Notes: generated by a model from the sequence alone, not told the origin. A stretch of 64,000 nucleotides of DNA from Flavobacterium branchiicola (GCF_018383905.1 NZ_JAGYWA010000005.1:310001-374000), one strand, 5' to 3'; numbered from the stretch's first letter, positions 9,077 through 17,861 are shown. Numbers and translations are program-made.

Positions 9077-9682
9077 TTATTTTGATTTATCTTCTCTTTT
9101 AAATTTATCCTTTGTCCAATTTTCTGGATTTGAAACAATGTAATCAGAAATTCTTTGATATTGATTATTGTCTCTAATGATATTATCGTAAAATAATTTT
9201 TGCCATTGATGCGGATATCCTAATCTATTGGCATGTTTAGTTACAGCAGATTTGTAGGATCCAACAATAGACGAAATGGTATTTTTTCCAATATTTTGAA
9301 AACGTTGCGAACCTGGGTTCGATGATAGAGACAGGACATGCCCTGTCTCTACACCATCAACGTCATTCATATTATTTACGTTTTCCAAATCAATATTATT
9401 CAATTGTTTATCAATAATCAAAATTCCGTGAATATGATTCGGCATAACCACAAAATCACCCAATTCAACATTATCATGGTGCATGGGAATTTGATGCCAC
9501 AATAAATCGGCAATAATACCAACCTGTGATAAAACCATTTTATTATTTCGAATTTCTCCAAAATAATGTACTCTGTCTTGTGTACAAATTGTTATAAAAT
9601 ACGCTCCATTCCAACCATAATCCCACCATTGTGCTCTTATTGAAGAAATACGGTATTTATTTTGAAATTTTCCTTGACTCAT
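9077..9682 (-). CDS. REP-associated tyrosine transposase (RAYT, Y1/IS200-like)
   Basis: A 201-residue HUH-type single-strand endonuclease domain. Visible: the N-terminal YFITICTQDR strand, the HUH motif in FVVMPNHIHGILII, and a C-terminal helix region QWQKLFYDNIIRDNNQYQRI with the candidate catalytic tyrosine(s). These proteins are domesticated or solitary relatives of IS200/IS605 transposases that act on REP palindromes. It has no partner TnpB and no obvious IS ends. An 8-10 residue stretch (GVETGHVLSLS), encoded by an embedded palindrome, interrupts the family pattern between the HUH motif and the C-terminal helix. Gene borders are clean and the frame is open. Confidence 0.88.
   Translation of the reverse strand: MSQGKFQNKYRISSIRAQWWDYGWNGAYFITICTQDRVHYFGEIRNNKMVLSQVGIIADLLWHQIPMHHDNVELGDFVVMPNHIHGILIIDKQLNNIDLENVNNMNDVDGVETGHVLSLSSNPGSQRFQNIGKNTISSIVGSYKSAVTKHANRLGYPHQWQKLFYDNIIRDNNQYQRISDYIVSNPENWTKDKFKREDKSK
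9326..9351. repeat. REP-like palindrome inside the RAYT gene
   Basis: Two perfect 10-bp arms (TAGAGACAGG and CCTGTCTCTA) enclose a 6-bp centre, ACATGC, which is one base short of being palindromic itself. The element lies in frame within the transposase coding region and encodes ETGHVLSL. It resembles the short GC-richer palindromes that RAYT proteins use as substrate, and it is clearly more GC-rich than its surroundings. Confidence 0.8.
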
Positions 9683-9750
9683 TAATTTTCATTTACTTAT
9701 CCGTCTAAATTCATTGGATAAATAACTGTTTAATCTTGGAAATATTATCT

Positions 9751-11238
9751 TTATTTTGTAAGATTATCCGCAATATCCCTATTATTCGACAATCTAGGAA
9801 TTTTATTTTGTCCGCCTAATTTTCCTTGAGATTTCATGTATTCTTGAAAACCGTTTTTTGAAACTTTGGTTACAACTACTTTCTGTAACACATTTCCGGT
9901 AATTAAATCATCGTAATATATGTTTTGCTTTCGCATTGAATCGTCTATGGCTTCGGCGAAAGCCTGAAGATTTTCGGGCTCTTTTTCAAATTCTATCAGC
10001 CATTCATGATAGGGTAATCCGCTGGCTGGTGTGATTTGCGGCGCGACGGTAAATTCGTTTATTACTATATTGGTTTCGGAAGTTGCTTCTTTCATCGCGT
10101 TTTCGACTTCGTTGGCAATAACATGTTCTCCAAAAGCGGAAATATAATGTTTGATACGTCCTGAAACAATAACTCTGTGCGGAAATAAAGTAGTAAACTT
10201 AACCGTATCACCAATATTATAACGCCAAAGTCCGGCATTTGTAGAAACAATCAAGGCGTAATTAACTCCGATTTCTACTTCACCAATTGTATAACTTTTT
10301 GGATTTTCTTCAAAGAATTCATCGGCTTTAATGAATTCGTAGAAAATACCAGAATTCAGCAATAAAAGCATTCCTTTTTCTTTCTGTGAATCCTGATAAG
10401 CAAAAAATCCTTCAGAAGCTGGAAATAATTCGATACTATCTACCTTTTTGCCAATCATTTGTTCAAATTTGGCGCGATACGGTTCATAATTCACTCCACC
10501 ATAAATAAACAGATTAAAGTTTTTGAATATTTCGCCAATCTTCTTCCCTCCGCTTTTTTCCTGTAAACGTTCAAAATACATCTGAACCCAGGAAGGAATT
10601 CCAGAAATCACCGACATATCTTCTGTGATCGTTTCGGCTACGATGGCATTTACTTTAGTATCCCAGTCTTCAATACAATTAGTTTCCCAGGATGGCATTC
10701 TGTTTTTCTGCAAATATTTGGGAACAAAATGTGCTACAATTCCAGAAAGTCTCCCAAAATTAATTCCGTGTTTTTCAGTCAAAATAGGACTTCCTTGCAA
10801 GAAAATCATTTTGCCATCGACAAAATCAGCCTTTCCCGTTTCATGAACATAATGTAAGATTGCATTTCTTGCAGCCTCAATATGATAAGGCATTGACTCT
10901 TTGGTAAGCGGAATATATTTTGCCCCCGAAGTTGTTCCGGATGTTTTGGCAAAATAAAGTGGTTTGCCTTTCCAGAGAATATTTTCTTCACCAATTTTAA
11001 CCTTATCAACATACGGTTTTAAATCTTCATAATCGCGTACTGGAACATTATTTTGAAAATCGGCAATCGTTTTAATGGTACCAAAATGATGATCTTTTCC
11101 AAATTCTGTTTTGTTAGCATTTTTGATCAGGCTTTTAAAAACTTCCTGTTGGGTTTCAACCGGTTTACTCGACCAACCAAGTGTCTGAATGTATATTTTA
11201 CGGGCAAACAATTTTGCCGCTATAGCTTTAATTGACAT
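9751..11238 (-). CDS. GH3 auxin-responsive promoter family protein
   Basis: A 495-residue member of the GH3 branch of acyl-adenylate-forming enzymes, a family common in Bacteroidota. Seen: the ATP-binding loop FAKTSGTTSGAKYIPLT near residues 93-110, FIYGGVNYEPYRAKFE, ASEGFFAYQD, WRYNIGDTVKFT, and FGEHVIANEVE in the C-terminal subdomain. Plant members join acyl acids to amino acids; the bacterial substrate is not known. It starts 11 bp downstream of the next gene on this strand, so the two form an operon. Confidence 0.87.
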   Translation of the reverse strand: MSIKAIAAKLFARKIYIQTLGWSSKPVETQQEVFKSLIKNANKTEFGKDHHFGTIKTIADFQNNVPVRDYEDLKPYVDKVKIGEENILWKGKPLYFAKTSGTTSGAKYIPLTKESMPYHIEAARNAILHYVHETGKADFVDGKMIFLQGSPILTEKHGINFGRLSGIVAHFVPKYLQKNRMPSWETNCIEDWDTKVNAIVAETITEDMSVISGIPSWVQMYFERLQEKSGGKKIGEIFKNFNLFIYGGVNYEPYRAKFEQMIGKKVDSIELFPASEGFFAYQDSQKEKGMLLLLNSGIFYEFIKADEFFEENPKSYTIGEVEIGVNYALIVSTNAGLWRYNIGDTVKFTTLFPHRVIVSGRIKHYISAFGEHVIANEVENAMKEATSETNIVINEFTVAPQITPASGLPYHEWLIEFEKEPENLQAFAEAIDDSMRKQNIYYDDLITGNVLQKVVVTKVSKNGFQEYMKSQGKLGGQNKIPRLSNNRDIADNLTK

Positions 11239-11249
11239 TTTTTGCGATA

Positions 11250-11750
11250 TTATTTTTTGTCACTTTTCTTTTTCTTTGCCGTGCTTTCGCCCTGCTCCTT
11301 CTCTATTTTGGCAACTTCTTCTCTTAATTTCATTTCTTCTTCTGAGGCTTTCATATTAACTTCTGATGGCTCATCGACATCGGCTAAAATGGAATCTTTA
11401 TTGAATTTTGCGTATTCTAGTTCCCCTTTCAAAACTTTCTGAACTCCTTTTATATAGGCTTCATTTTTCTTTAAAGCATTCTCGAGCGAATCTGATTTTA
11501 TAGCCAGTTCTGTTGCGTTTCTTTTTAATTCTGATGACGAATAACCCGGAATAAATTCCCGTAGTGGTGTAAAAGCAATAATAAAAGTAGTAACTAAAAT
11601 TAAAAATATTCCGCCTAAAGTAAATATTACAAAGACATTCATTAAAGTAAGTCTAAATGAAAAAATTTCCTCAAAAGTGTTTTCATTCAAAATTACCAAT
11701 CTGTTTTTGATGAATAATTTCTTTCTAAAATCGAATTTTTTCTTCGCCAT
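11250..11750 (-). CDS. Single-pass membrane protein with coiled-coil tail, function unknown
   Basis: A 166-residue protein: basic N-terminus (MAKKKFDFRKKLFIKNR), an EEIFSFRLTLMN segment, one transmembrane helix at about residues 40-62, then a highly charged helical tail rich in Glu and Lys. The conserved-looking juxtamembrane part TPLREFIPGYSS resembles N-terminal regions of Bacteroidota proteins annotated as peptidase-related, but no peptidase domain is present. An upstream ATG at 11771 would add seven residues; MAKKK is preferred. It precedes the GH3 gene by 11 bp. Confidence 0.65.
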   Translation of the reverse strand: MAKKKFDFRKKLFIKNRLVILNENTFEEIFSFRLTLMNVFVIFTLGGIFLILVTTFIIAFTPLREFIPGYSSSELKRNATELAIKSDSLENALKKNEAYIKGVQKVLKGELEYAKFNKDSILADVDEPSEVNMKASEEEMKLREEVAKIEKEQGESTAKKKKSDKK

Positions 11751-11888
11751 TTTGGTTGTTTGTACGAGCAAATATAGTGATTAATCGTATTGCTATTATT
11801 GGAGAAAAAACGACAAATAAGGTAATTTTATTATTTTATAAAATATTTAACGCTGTAATAAACAAATATTTTAATCCAAAAGCTCTAG

Positions 11889-11914
11889 TTGTTCGTATAT
11901 TCTATATACCTTTG
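11889..11914 (+). promoter_or_regulatory. Possible Bacteroidota-type promoter for tatA
   Basis: TACCTTTG at 11907-11914 matches the -7 consensus TAnnTTTG, and a TTG lies at 11889-11891. The 15-bp spacer is shorter than the usual 17-23. It lies 46 bp upstream of the tatA start in a divergent intergenic region. Confidence 0.45.
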
Positions 11915-11959
11915 CGGTGAAAATGAAAATCAATTTGCTTCGGCATTAAATATACAATC

Positions 11960-12136
11960 ATGGGAAGATTAGGTCTTACAGAAATCCTTGTAATAGTAGG
12001 TATTGTGATATTACTTTTTGGAGGTAAAAAAATTCCAGAATTAATGAAAGGTTTAGGAAGCGGAATTAAAGAATTCAAAAACGCTGCTAAAGACGATCAA
12101 CCTGCGGCTAAAAAAGAAGAGGAAGAAACAAAATAA
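11960..12136 (+). CDS. tatA: Twin-arginine translocase subunit TatA/TatE
   Basis: A 58-residue protein: a short N-terminus, one hydrophobic helix ([20 protein letters not shown]), the [14 protein letters not shown] hinge and amphipathic helix with the conserved Phe-Gly, and an acidic/basic tail ending KKEEEETK. This is the complete TatA/E pattern. TatA oligomers form the pore through which folded proteins with RR signal peptides cross the inner membrane with TatC. No tatC is adjacent. A strong hairpin terminator follows 20 bp after the stop. Confidence 0.93.
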   Translation: MGRLGLTEILVIVGIVILLFGGKKIPELMKGLGSGIKEFKNAAKDDQPAAKKEEEETK

Positions 12137-12154
12137 TAGCCTTCAAAACTTATT

Positions 12155-12195
12155 AAAAAATCCCAAACTGCAAATTGTAGTTTGGGATTTTTTTA
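12155..12195. terminator. Bidirectional intrinsic terminator between tatA and tex
   Basis: AATCCCAAACT pairs with AGTTTGGGATT around a CAAATTGT-type loop, with an A-run before and a T-run after. It can end both the rightward tatA and leftward tex transcripts. Confidence 0.85.
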
Positions 12196-12237
12196 TTTCT
12201 TTCTTTTTAAAATTTGGTATTTCAAAAATTGATTTTT

Positions 12238-14361
12238 CTAAAGTACCATTGTCAATTGAATTCTCTTTCTATCTTCATCAACCTCCGTAACCTTAACATC
12301 AACATGTTGGTGCAATTTCACTACTTCATTTACGTCACTTACAAAACCAGCTTTTAACTGTGAAATGTGAACCAATCCACTTTCTTTGATTCCGATGTCA
12401 ACAAAACAACCAAAATTGGTAATGTTATTCACAATTCCCGGTAAAATCATTCCGGTTTTCAAATCTTTGATGGATTTTACATTCGCATCAAATTCAAAAA
12501 CCTTAGCCGATTTTCTTGGGTCCAATCCAGGTTTTTCAAGCTCTTTAATGATATCCTTTAGCGTAAGTAAACCAATTTCAGGTGTAATATAGTTTTCGGC
12601 CTTAATAAGGGCTGTTTTCTCTTTATTTGCAATTAAGTCGTTTACTGAAAGTTTCAAATCTTTCGCCATCTTTTCTACAACCGGATAAGCCTCCGGATGT
12701 ACTGCCGAATTATCCAACGGATTTTTAGCATTTGAAATTCTAATAAACGCCGCTCCTTGCTGATACGCTTTATCTCCTAAACGTGGCACTTTTTTCAGTT
12801 GTTTTCGGTCTTCAAAAGGACCATTTTCTGAACGGTATTGTACAATGTTTTCTGCCAGCTTCTCCCCGATTCCACTCACATAACTTAGTAAATGTTTACT
12901 TGCGGTATTGATATTGATTCCAACCGAGTTTACACAACGAATTACCGTATTATCCAATTCCTCTTTTAGTTTAGTCTGATCCACATCATGTTGATATTGT
13001 CCAACTCCAATTGCTTTTGGATCAATTTTTACCAATTCTGCCAACGGATCTGAAAGTCGTCTTCCGATAGAAACCGAACCACGAACCGTTACATCATAAT
13101 TAGGAAATTCTTCTCTGGCAATTTTTGAAGCAGAATATACTGAAGCTCCAGCTTCAGAAACTATAAAAACTTGTATTGGTTTATCGAATGCGATTTTTTT
13201 GATGAAAAATTCAGTTTCGCGAGAAGCTGTCCCGTTTCCGATAGAAATCGCATCAATTTGATAAGCATTTACCATCGAACGGATTTTTTTTATCGCCATA
13301 GTTTCCTCGTTTTGAGGTGCGTGCGGATAAATAGTTTCGTTGTATAATAAATCGCCTTTTTCGTCCAGACAAACTACTTTACAACCACTTCTAAATCCTG
13401 GATCTATTGCAAGAATTCGTTTTTCACCCAACGGCGGAGCTAATAACAACTGCCCTAAATTATTGGCAAAAACCTGAATAGAATTGGCATCAGCTTTTGC
13501 TTTTGCTTCCTGTAAGGTTTCATTTCCAATTGCTGGATTCAATAAACGTTTGTAACTGTCTTCAATCGCTAGCTGTAAATGTGCTGTTGAATTATTTTGT
13601 TTTTTAATGATAATTTCGTCGATAACATCGTAAGCATCATCAATATCAACATCGATTTTCAGTTTAACAAAACCTTCATTTTCAGCACGAAGCATTGCTA
13701 ATAATCGGTGCGAAGGCGCTTTTGTTAAATTTTCATCCCAATCAAAATACTGACTGAATTTTTGTGCTCCTTCTTCTTCCGCTTTCTTTTTTACAACTTT
13801 AGTTCCAATAGTTGCTTTTCGCTGATACAATCTACGAAGTTGTTTACGAACATAAATATTCTCATTGATCCATTCGGCAACAATATCTCTAGCTCCTTGA
13901 ATAGCAGCTTCTTCATTAACTACATTTTCATTAATATACTGCGTCGAAATAAAATCAATATCCGAATCACTTTCAGCTATAATCAATTTTGCTAAAGGTT
14001 CTAATCCAAATTCGCGAGCTACATCAGCTCTTGTTTTTTTCTTCTTTTTATATGGAAGGTAAAAATCTTCAATTTCTTGTAAATCAAAACTATCTTCAAT
14101 TTTTTTCTTCAATTCTGGCGTAAGTGCCTTTTGCTCTTCGATTGATTTTAAAACTGCTTCTTTACGTTTTATAAGTGTATCATATTCTTTTTGAAGCTTT
14201 GCAATCTGCTCGATTACAACTTCATCAAGATTTCCGGTTGTATCTTTTCGGTAACGCGAAATAAACGGAATCGTACAATCTTCTTCTAGTAATTTTACTG
14301 TATTCTGAATGTTGATTGCAGCTGTTTGAACAGTCTTTGAAATGAATTGAATGTTAGTCAT
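12238..14361 (-). CDS. tex: Tex family S1 RNA-binding protein
   Basis: A 707-residue protein with the full Tex order: helical N-terminal domain (FISRYRKDTTGNLDE), YqgF/RNase H-like domain beginning LAIDPGFRSGCKVV near residue 315, helix-hairpin-helix block (NINTASKHLLSYVSGIG ... QYRSENGPF), and a C-terminal S1 domain (GIVNNITNFGCFVDIG ... LVHISQL). Tex binds nucleic acid and is linked to transcription and RNA surveillance, like eukaryotic Spt6. The start at 14361 lies just downstream (in transcription sense) of one of the 41-bp palindromic repeats that flank fic. Confidence 0.95.
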   Translation of the reverse strand: MTNIQFISKTVQTAAINIQNTVKLLEEDCTIPFISRYRKDTTGNLDEVVIEQIAKLQKEYDTLIKRKEAVLKSIEEQKALTPELKKKIEDSFDLQEIEDFYLPYKKKKKTRADVAREFGLEPLAKLIIAESDSDIDFISTQYINENVVNEEAAIQGARDIVAEWINENIYVRKQLRRLYQRKATIGTKVVKKKAEEEGAQKFSQYFDWDENLTKAPSHRLLAMLRAENEGFVKLKIDVDIDDAYDVIDEIIIKKQNNSTAHLQLAIEDSYKRLLNPAIGNETLQEAKAKADANSIQVFANNLGQLLLAPPLGEKRILAIDPGFRSGCKVVCLDEKGDLLYNETIYPHAPQNEETMAIKKIRSMVNAYQIDAISIGNGTASRETEFFIKKIAFDKPIQVFIVSEAGASVYSASKIAREEFPNYDVTVRGSVSIGRRLSDPLAELVKIDPKAIGVGQYQHDVDQTKLKEELDNTVIRCVNSVGININTASKHLLSYVSGIGEKLAENIVQYRSENGPFEDRKQLKKVPRLGDKAYQQGAAFIRISNAKNPLDNSAVHPEAYPVVEKMAKDLKLSVNDLIANKEKTALIKAENYITPEIGLLTLKDIIKELEKPGLDPRKSAKVFEFDANVKSIKDLKTGMILPGIVNNITNFGCFVDIGIKESGLVHISQLKAGFVSDVNEVVKLHQHVDVKVTEVDEDRKRIQLTMVL

Positions 14362-14384
14362 TTTATTTTACTATTTAAAAAGAT

Positions 14385-14425
14385 GTAAAAAATGCGAGAT
14401 TTTACGAGAATCTCGTATTATTTAC
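14385..14425. repeat. 41-bp palindromic repeat, left copy flanking fic
   Basis: Imperfect palindrome built on GCGAGA...TCTCG, identical at 39 of 41 positions to the reverse complement of the copy at 15743-15783. It overlaps the fic stop codon and sits 24 bp upstream of the tex start, so it could serve as fic terminator, tex operator, or element end. Confidence 0.85.
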
Positions 14426-15720
14426 AATTTATAAGATTTTAGAATTTTATTAAACTGTTTAGATTTAATAAAATTGTGTTTTATTTTATTAACTTGTATT
14501 TTCTCTAAAAAACCTAAATTTTCAAGATTATTCAAATCTGTTCTAGCCGTAAAATTTGAAATTCCAAATCTATTTTCGATTTCTTTACTACTTAAAACTC
14601 TATCTGAATCTTCATTTAAGATTTTTAAAATTTGAGCTTGACGTTCATTAACATTTGGTATTTTAATAAATTTTGCAGCTTGAATTACTTCATTTTGTTT
14701 TCTACCTATATATTCCTTTAATGCAGTAAATGCTTTCTCCATTGTCTTTATATGATAGGTTATAAAATAAGTCAGATCATTTTGATCAATTTCTGAATAT
14801 AAAAAAGCTTTTTCATATTGTACTTTTGTATCTTTTATAATCGTTGAAATTGTTAGATATTCCGTAAGCCAGTAACCATTCTTAAGCATATACCAATAAA
14901 ATAATGCACGTGCTGTTCGTCCATTACCATCAGAAAAAGGATGTATCCAACCTATCATAAAATGAATTATAATTCCCTTAATAATTGGGTGAATAAAAGT
15001 TTTTTGTTCTTCATTAAAAAATAAACATAAATCACTAATCAGCTTTTGTAATTCTTCATTTTTTGGTGGTGTATGTACTACTTCGCTATTTGAATAATTT
15101 ACTACATAAATATCATTATTCTCTCTATACTTACCTTCATCTTCAACATCTTCTAATGTATTATTAGATATAAGTTTATGAATGTATAAAAGATTCTCTG
15201 GTGTCAAATTATCATTTTTGTGTTGAACAATATATCTCATTGTGAGATAATTATTCATTATCATCTGTTCTGACTTATTTTTTGGTTTTCGTTCTTTTTG
15301 AATCATTTCTTTTGCAGCCTTTCTGGTAGTATTTGCACCTTCCATTTGACTACTAGAAATAGCTTCTTCCATTATTGAACTTATCAGAAATTTATTTTTA
15401 TCAGTATCTGTTATACCAATATTACTTCCCAAATTTCCTCCAATATGTAAATCAAAGTGATGTAAAAGTCTAAGAATATAATCTGTTACATTAAAATTAA
15501 AAAAATACGTTCCAAATAAGATGTTTTGTTTGTTTAACGAACGTGATAATTTAACAACATTCCAATATTGTTCAGGCTCAATAGATTTTGCTTTATATTT
15601 AATTTTATCCCAATATAAATATTCATCATTGATTTCCTTTAATTCACCTGACAATGTAAGCTCAGTAAGCAAGTTTATAGTATTATTGTCATATTTCGAT
15701 ATAGGAGGACTTTCTAACAT
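14422..15720 (-). CDS. Fic family protein with N-terminal inhibitory helix and C-terminal winged helix
   Basis: A 432-residue Fic protein. The catalytic motif HPFSDGNGRTAR (HPFx[D/E]GNGR) is intact at about residues 259-270, so AMP transfer from ATP to a protein hydroxyl is plausible. The autoinhibitory motif SSQMEG ([S/T]xxxE[G/N]) near residue 121 makes it a class II Fic protein with its own inhibitor. The region AQILKILNEDSDRVLSSKEIENRFGISNFTARTDLNNLENLG near the end is a DeoR-like winged helix-turn-helix, suggesting DNA binding and autoregulation. It is boxed between two 41-bp inverted repeats and unrelated housekeeping genes, as if inserted as a unit. Target protein unknown. Confidence 0.92.
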   Translation of the reverse strand: MLESPPISKYDNNTINLLTELTLSGELKEINDEYLYWDKIKYKAKSIEPEQYWNVVKLSRSLNKQNILFGTYFFNFNVTDYILRLLHHFDLHIGGNLGSNIGITDTDKNKFLISSIMEEAISSSQMEGANTTRKAAKEMIQKERKPKNKSEQMIMNNYLTMRYIVQHKNDNLTPENLLYIHKLISNNTLEDVEDEGKYRENNDIYVVNYSNSEVVHTPPKNEELQKLISDLCLFFNEEQKTFIHPIIKGIIIHFMIGWIHPFSDGNGRTARALFYWYMLKNGYWLTEYLTISTIIKDTKVQYEKAFLYSEIDQNDLTYFITYHIKTMEKAFTALKEYIGRKQNEVIQAAKFIKIPNVNERQAQILKILNEDSDRVLSSKEIENRFGISNFTARTDLNNLENLGFLEKIQVNKIKHNFIKSKQFNKILKSYKL

Positions 15721-15742
15721 ATAACTTTTTTATGCTAAATTA

Positions 15743-15783
15743 GTAAATAATGCGAGATTCTCGTAAAATCTCGCATTATTTAC
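15743..15783. repeat. 41-bp palindromic repeat, right copy upstream of fic
   Basis: Perfect 17-bp arms (15741-15757 and 15769-15785) around an 11-bp centre, TTCTCGTAAAA. It starts 20 bp upstream of the fic start codon, a natural operator position for the winged helix of Fic. It is the inverted partner of the copy at 14385-14425. Confidence 0.87.
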
Positions 15784-15817
15784 TAATTTAAATTTTTTTC
15801 GTCAAATTTTATTAATA

Positions 15818-15843
15818 TTGATGACACTAAAATAATATATTTG
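15818..15843 (+). promoter_or_regulatory. Possible promoter for the DUF1294 gene
   Basis: TATATTTG at 15836-15843 fits TAnnTTTG; TTG at 15818-15820 gives a 15-bp spacer, a little short. It lies 20 bp before the chosen ATG, which argues against the GTG start inside it. Confidence 0.4.
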
Positions 15844-15863
15844 TGAGATTTTTTTTAATAATT

Positions 15864-16133
15864 ATGAGAATTTTATTACTTTATTTTTTAATTGTAAATT
15901 TCTTCGTTTTTATTCTTGCCGGATATGATAAATATCAAGCAAGAAAAAGTAAAAGAAGAATTCCCGAAAATACCCTGTTTTCTCTTGCCTTAATAGGAAG
16001 TACTCCAGGTTTATTAACAGCGATGTTATTATTTAAACATAAAACGAGTAAAACTTCTTTTATTGTGAAATTTGTAGTTATTCTAGTAATTCAGATTACA
16101 CTTATAATTGCTTTTCTAAAGTATAAAAACTAG
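15864..16133 (+). CDS. DUF1294 family small membrane protein
   Basis: An 89-residue protein with two or three hydrophobic helices. The DUF1294 pattern is clear: LAGYDKYQARKSKRRIPENTLFSLALIGSTPG followed by KHKTSKTSFIVKF. The function of the family is unknown. A GTG seven codons upstream overlaps the likely promoter, so the ATG at 15864 is chosen. It is a single gene transcribed away from fic. Confidence 0.85.
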   Translation: MRILLLYFLIVNFFVFILAGYDKYQARKSKRRIPENTLFSLALIGSTPGLLTAMLLFKHKTSKTSFIVKFVVILVIQITLIIAFLKYKN

Positions 16134-16282
16134 ATATTAACATTGTTAATAACTCAAAAATAGCAGATTGTATAATAATAAAAAACATTGATATATAATA
16201 ATTTAAATAAAAAACCGAACAAATTAAAAAATCTGCCCGGTGTGTTTATTAATAAGTGCGAAGCACTGAATTTTTTTGCTAT

Positions 16283-16714
16283 TTATGCACAAGCAATTTT
16301 ATTCACTCTGTTTTGGTGTCTTCCACCTTCAAAAGCGGTATCTAAGAAAGTTTCAACGATTTCAACAGCTTGATGAATTGATGTAAATCTCGCCGGAATA
16401 CTCACAATATTTGCATCATTGTGTAAACGTGTTAAATACGCGATTTCTTTAGTCCAGCATAAACCAGCTCTAACTTTTGGGTGTTTATTAACAGTCATTG
16501 CAATACCGTTACCGCTTCCGCAGATTACGATTCCAAAATCAGCTTTTCCTTCCGATACATCATTCGCAACCGGATGTCCAAAATCAGGATAATCTACAGA
16601 AGCATCTGTATCTGTACCATAATTAGTTACTTCATATCCTCTTGCTTGCAACATTTCAACAATTGCTTTTTTATATTCTGGACCAGCGTGATCGTTTCCT
16701 ATTGAAATTTTCAT
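16283..16714 (-). CDS. rpiB: Ribose 5-phosphate isomerase B
   Basis: A 143-residue RpiB/LacAB enzyme interconverting ribose 5-phosphate and ribulose 5-phosphate in the non-oxidative pentose phosphate pathway. Motifs: GNDHAGPEYK at the N-terminus, YPDFGHPVA, the catalytic cysteine in VICGSGNGIAM, and LCWTKEIAYLTRLHNDANI. The length is normal. It is the last leftward gene before the gene-free AT-rich stretch proposed here as a replication origin. Confidence 0.94.
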   Translation of the reverse strand: MKISIGNDHAGPEYKKAIVEMLQARGYEVTNYGTDTDASVDYPDFGHPVANDVSEGKADFGIVICGSGNGIAMTVNKHPKVRAGLCWTKEIAYLTRLHNDANIVSIPARFTSIHQAVEIVETFLDTAFEGGRHQNRVNKIACA

Positions 16715-16729
16715 TTTTAATACTATTTA

Positions 16730-17515
16730 GTTGTGTTCTGCAAATTTACTTAATAAATAGATGTTTGCCACGAATTGCACTAATTTTCACAAATTTTTTT
16801 CTTTTTGAACGCTATATCAACAACTCAATTATAATTAGAATACATTCGTAAAATTTGTGGTATAAAATTATCATTCTATAACTATCTTTATTTCAAATAT
16901 TTAACAGTTATCAACAATATTAATAACTCTATAACTCTCTCACAATCAATAAATAATAAACAGAATATTTGTTAAAATTTTGCAGTGTTAATAGCAGTTC
17001 GTAATTCGTTGATATTCAATTAACTTTAAGTTAACAGAAAATGTTAATAAGTTCGAAAAGAAAATAAGAAGTTTTTTTTGGTTGTTTCAAAAAATTACCT
17101 AATCCAAAACTGTAATTTAATATGCAAGAAAAGTTTCGTGAATTTTTGGAAAAGTTATCAATATCAAAAATGCAATTTTCAACAGAAATCAACATATCAA
17201 CTTATCTACAAAATGAATTCATTTTTGGTTGTTAACCGTTGTTAATTAAAATCCAAAAAGTCTTAAGAATTAAACTTTTAACCCAAAATAACTATGTTGA
17301 TAACTCCCAATAACTAAGAGAAACTTCATTTCAATACTTTTAAAAATAAATTTATTCGACATATTAACACACTATAATAACCAACAAATTTTTTTAAATT
17401 TTTAAAAATCTTTTTTGTTGTATTTAATATATGTTGAAAACTAAAAAAGTTGAAAAGGAAAAAAAATTTAATTTGAATTGACTTTTGAATTGAATTGAGT
17501 TTGTTTTGAATTTTT
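16730..17515. other. Gene-free AT-rich region with DnaA-box-like 9-mers (candidate oriC)
   Basis: About 790 bp with no convincing gene. It contains TTATCAACA at 16908-16916 (+) and at 17295-17303 (as TGTTGATAA, - strand), TTATCTACA at 17202-17210 and TTATCAATA at 17155-17163, each one or two changes from the DnaA box TTATNCACA. It also has several TTAACAG/GTTAA repeats and long A/T runs suitable for unwinding. Genes on the left run mainly leftward and those immediately right mainly rightward. A parS cluster lies about 17 kb away. The origin role is inference. Confidence 0.5.
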
Positions 17516-17518
17516 GTT

Positions 17519-17752
17519 TCAGACGATTTTGAGAGGATTGTTGAGATTGTCCAGAATTTCCTGAACTTGTTCGAAATCGTCCGGATGAATTTTAAGACGG
17601 ATGCCACCCAGTGCTGCAGAATACATTGGGGCGACTGAAAGTGTCATTTCGTTTTCAAAAAAATAAGGGATTCCTTCCTGTTCCAATAAGTGTTTCAGGA
17701 CAACAGTTTCGTGCTGATAATTGAATATTGCAATGGTTTTAAAGCTTTCCAT
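17519..17752 (-). CDS. DUF2007 family small protein
   Basis: A 77-residue soluble protein with the DUF2007 (putative signal-transducing) pattern: TIAIFNYQHETVVLKHLLEQEGIPYFFENE, then GGIRLKIHPDDFEQVQEIL. The fold is expected to be ferredoxin-like; the role is unknown. It is encoded divergently from rnr with a 109-bp gap and borders the candidate origin. Confidence 0.85.
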   Translation of the reverse strand: MESFKTIAIFNYQHETVVLKHLLEQEGIPYFFENEMTLSVAPMYSAALGGIRLKIHPDDFEQVQEILDNLNNPLKIV

Positions 17753-17861
17753 AAAGGTCTTTTTGTAAATGTACGAAAAGTTATAATTTTAATAATTCTA
17801 ATTGTTAAAATCTATATTCTGATATCTTATTTGTAATTTTAAACCTTATAAGAAAAGATAT

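Noticed and set aside
17326-17607. 93-codon open frame on the minus strand overlapping the DUF2007 gene and the candidate origin
   Set aside because: Low-complexity Phe/Lys/Asn translation caused by A/T runs; the DUF2007 frame is clearly the real gene.
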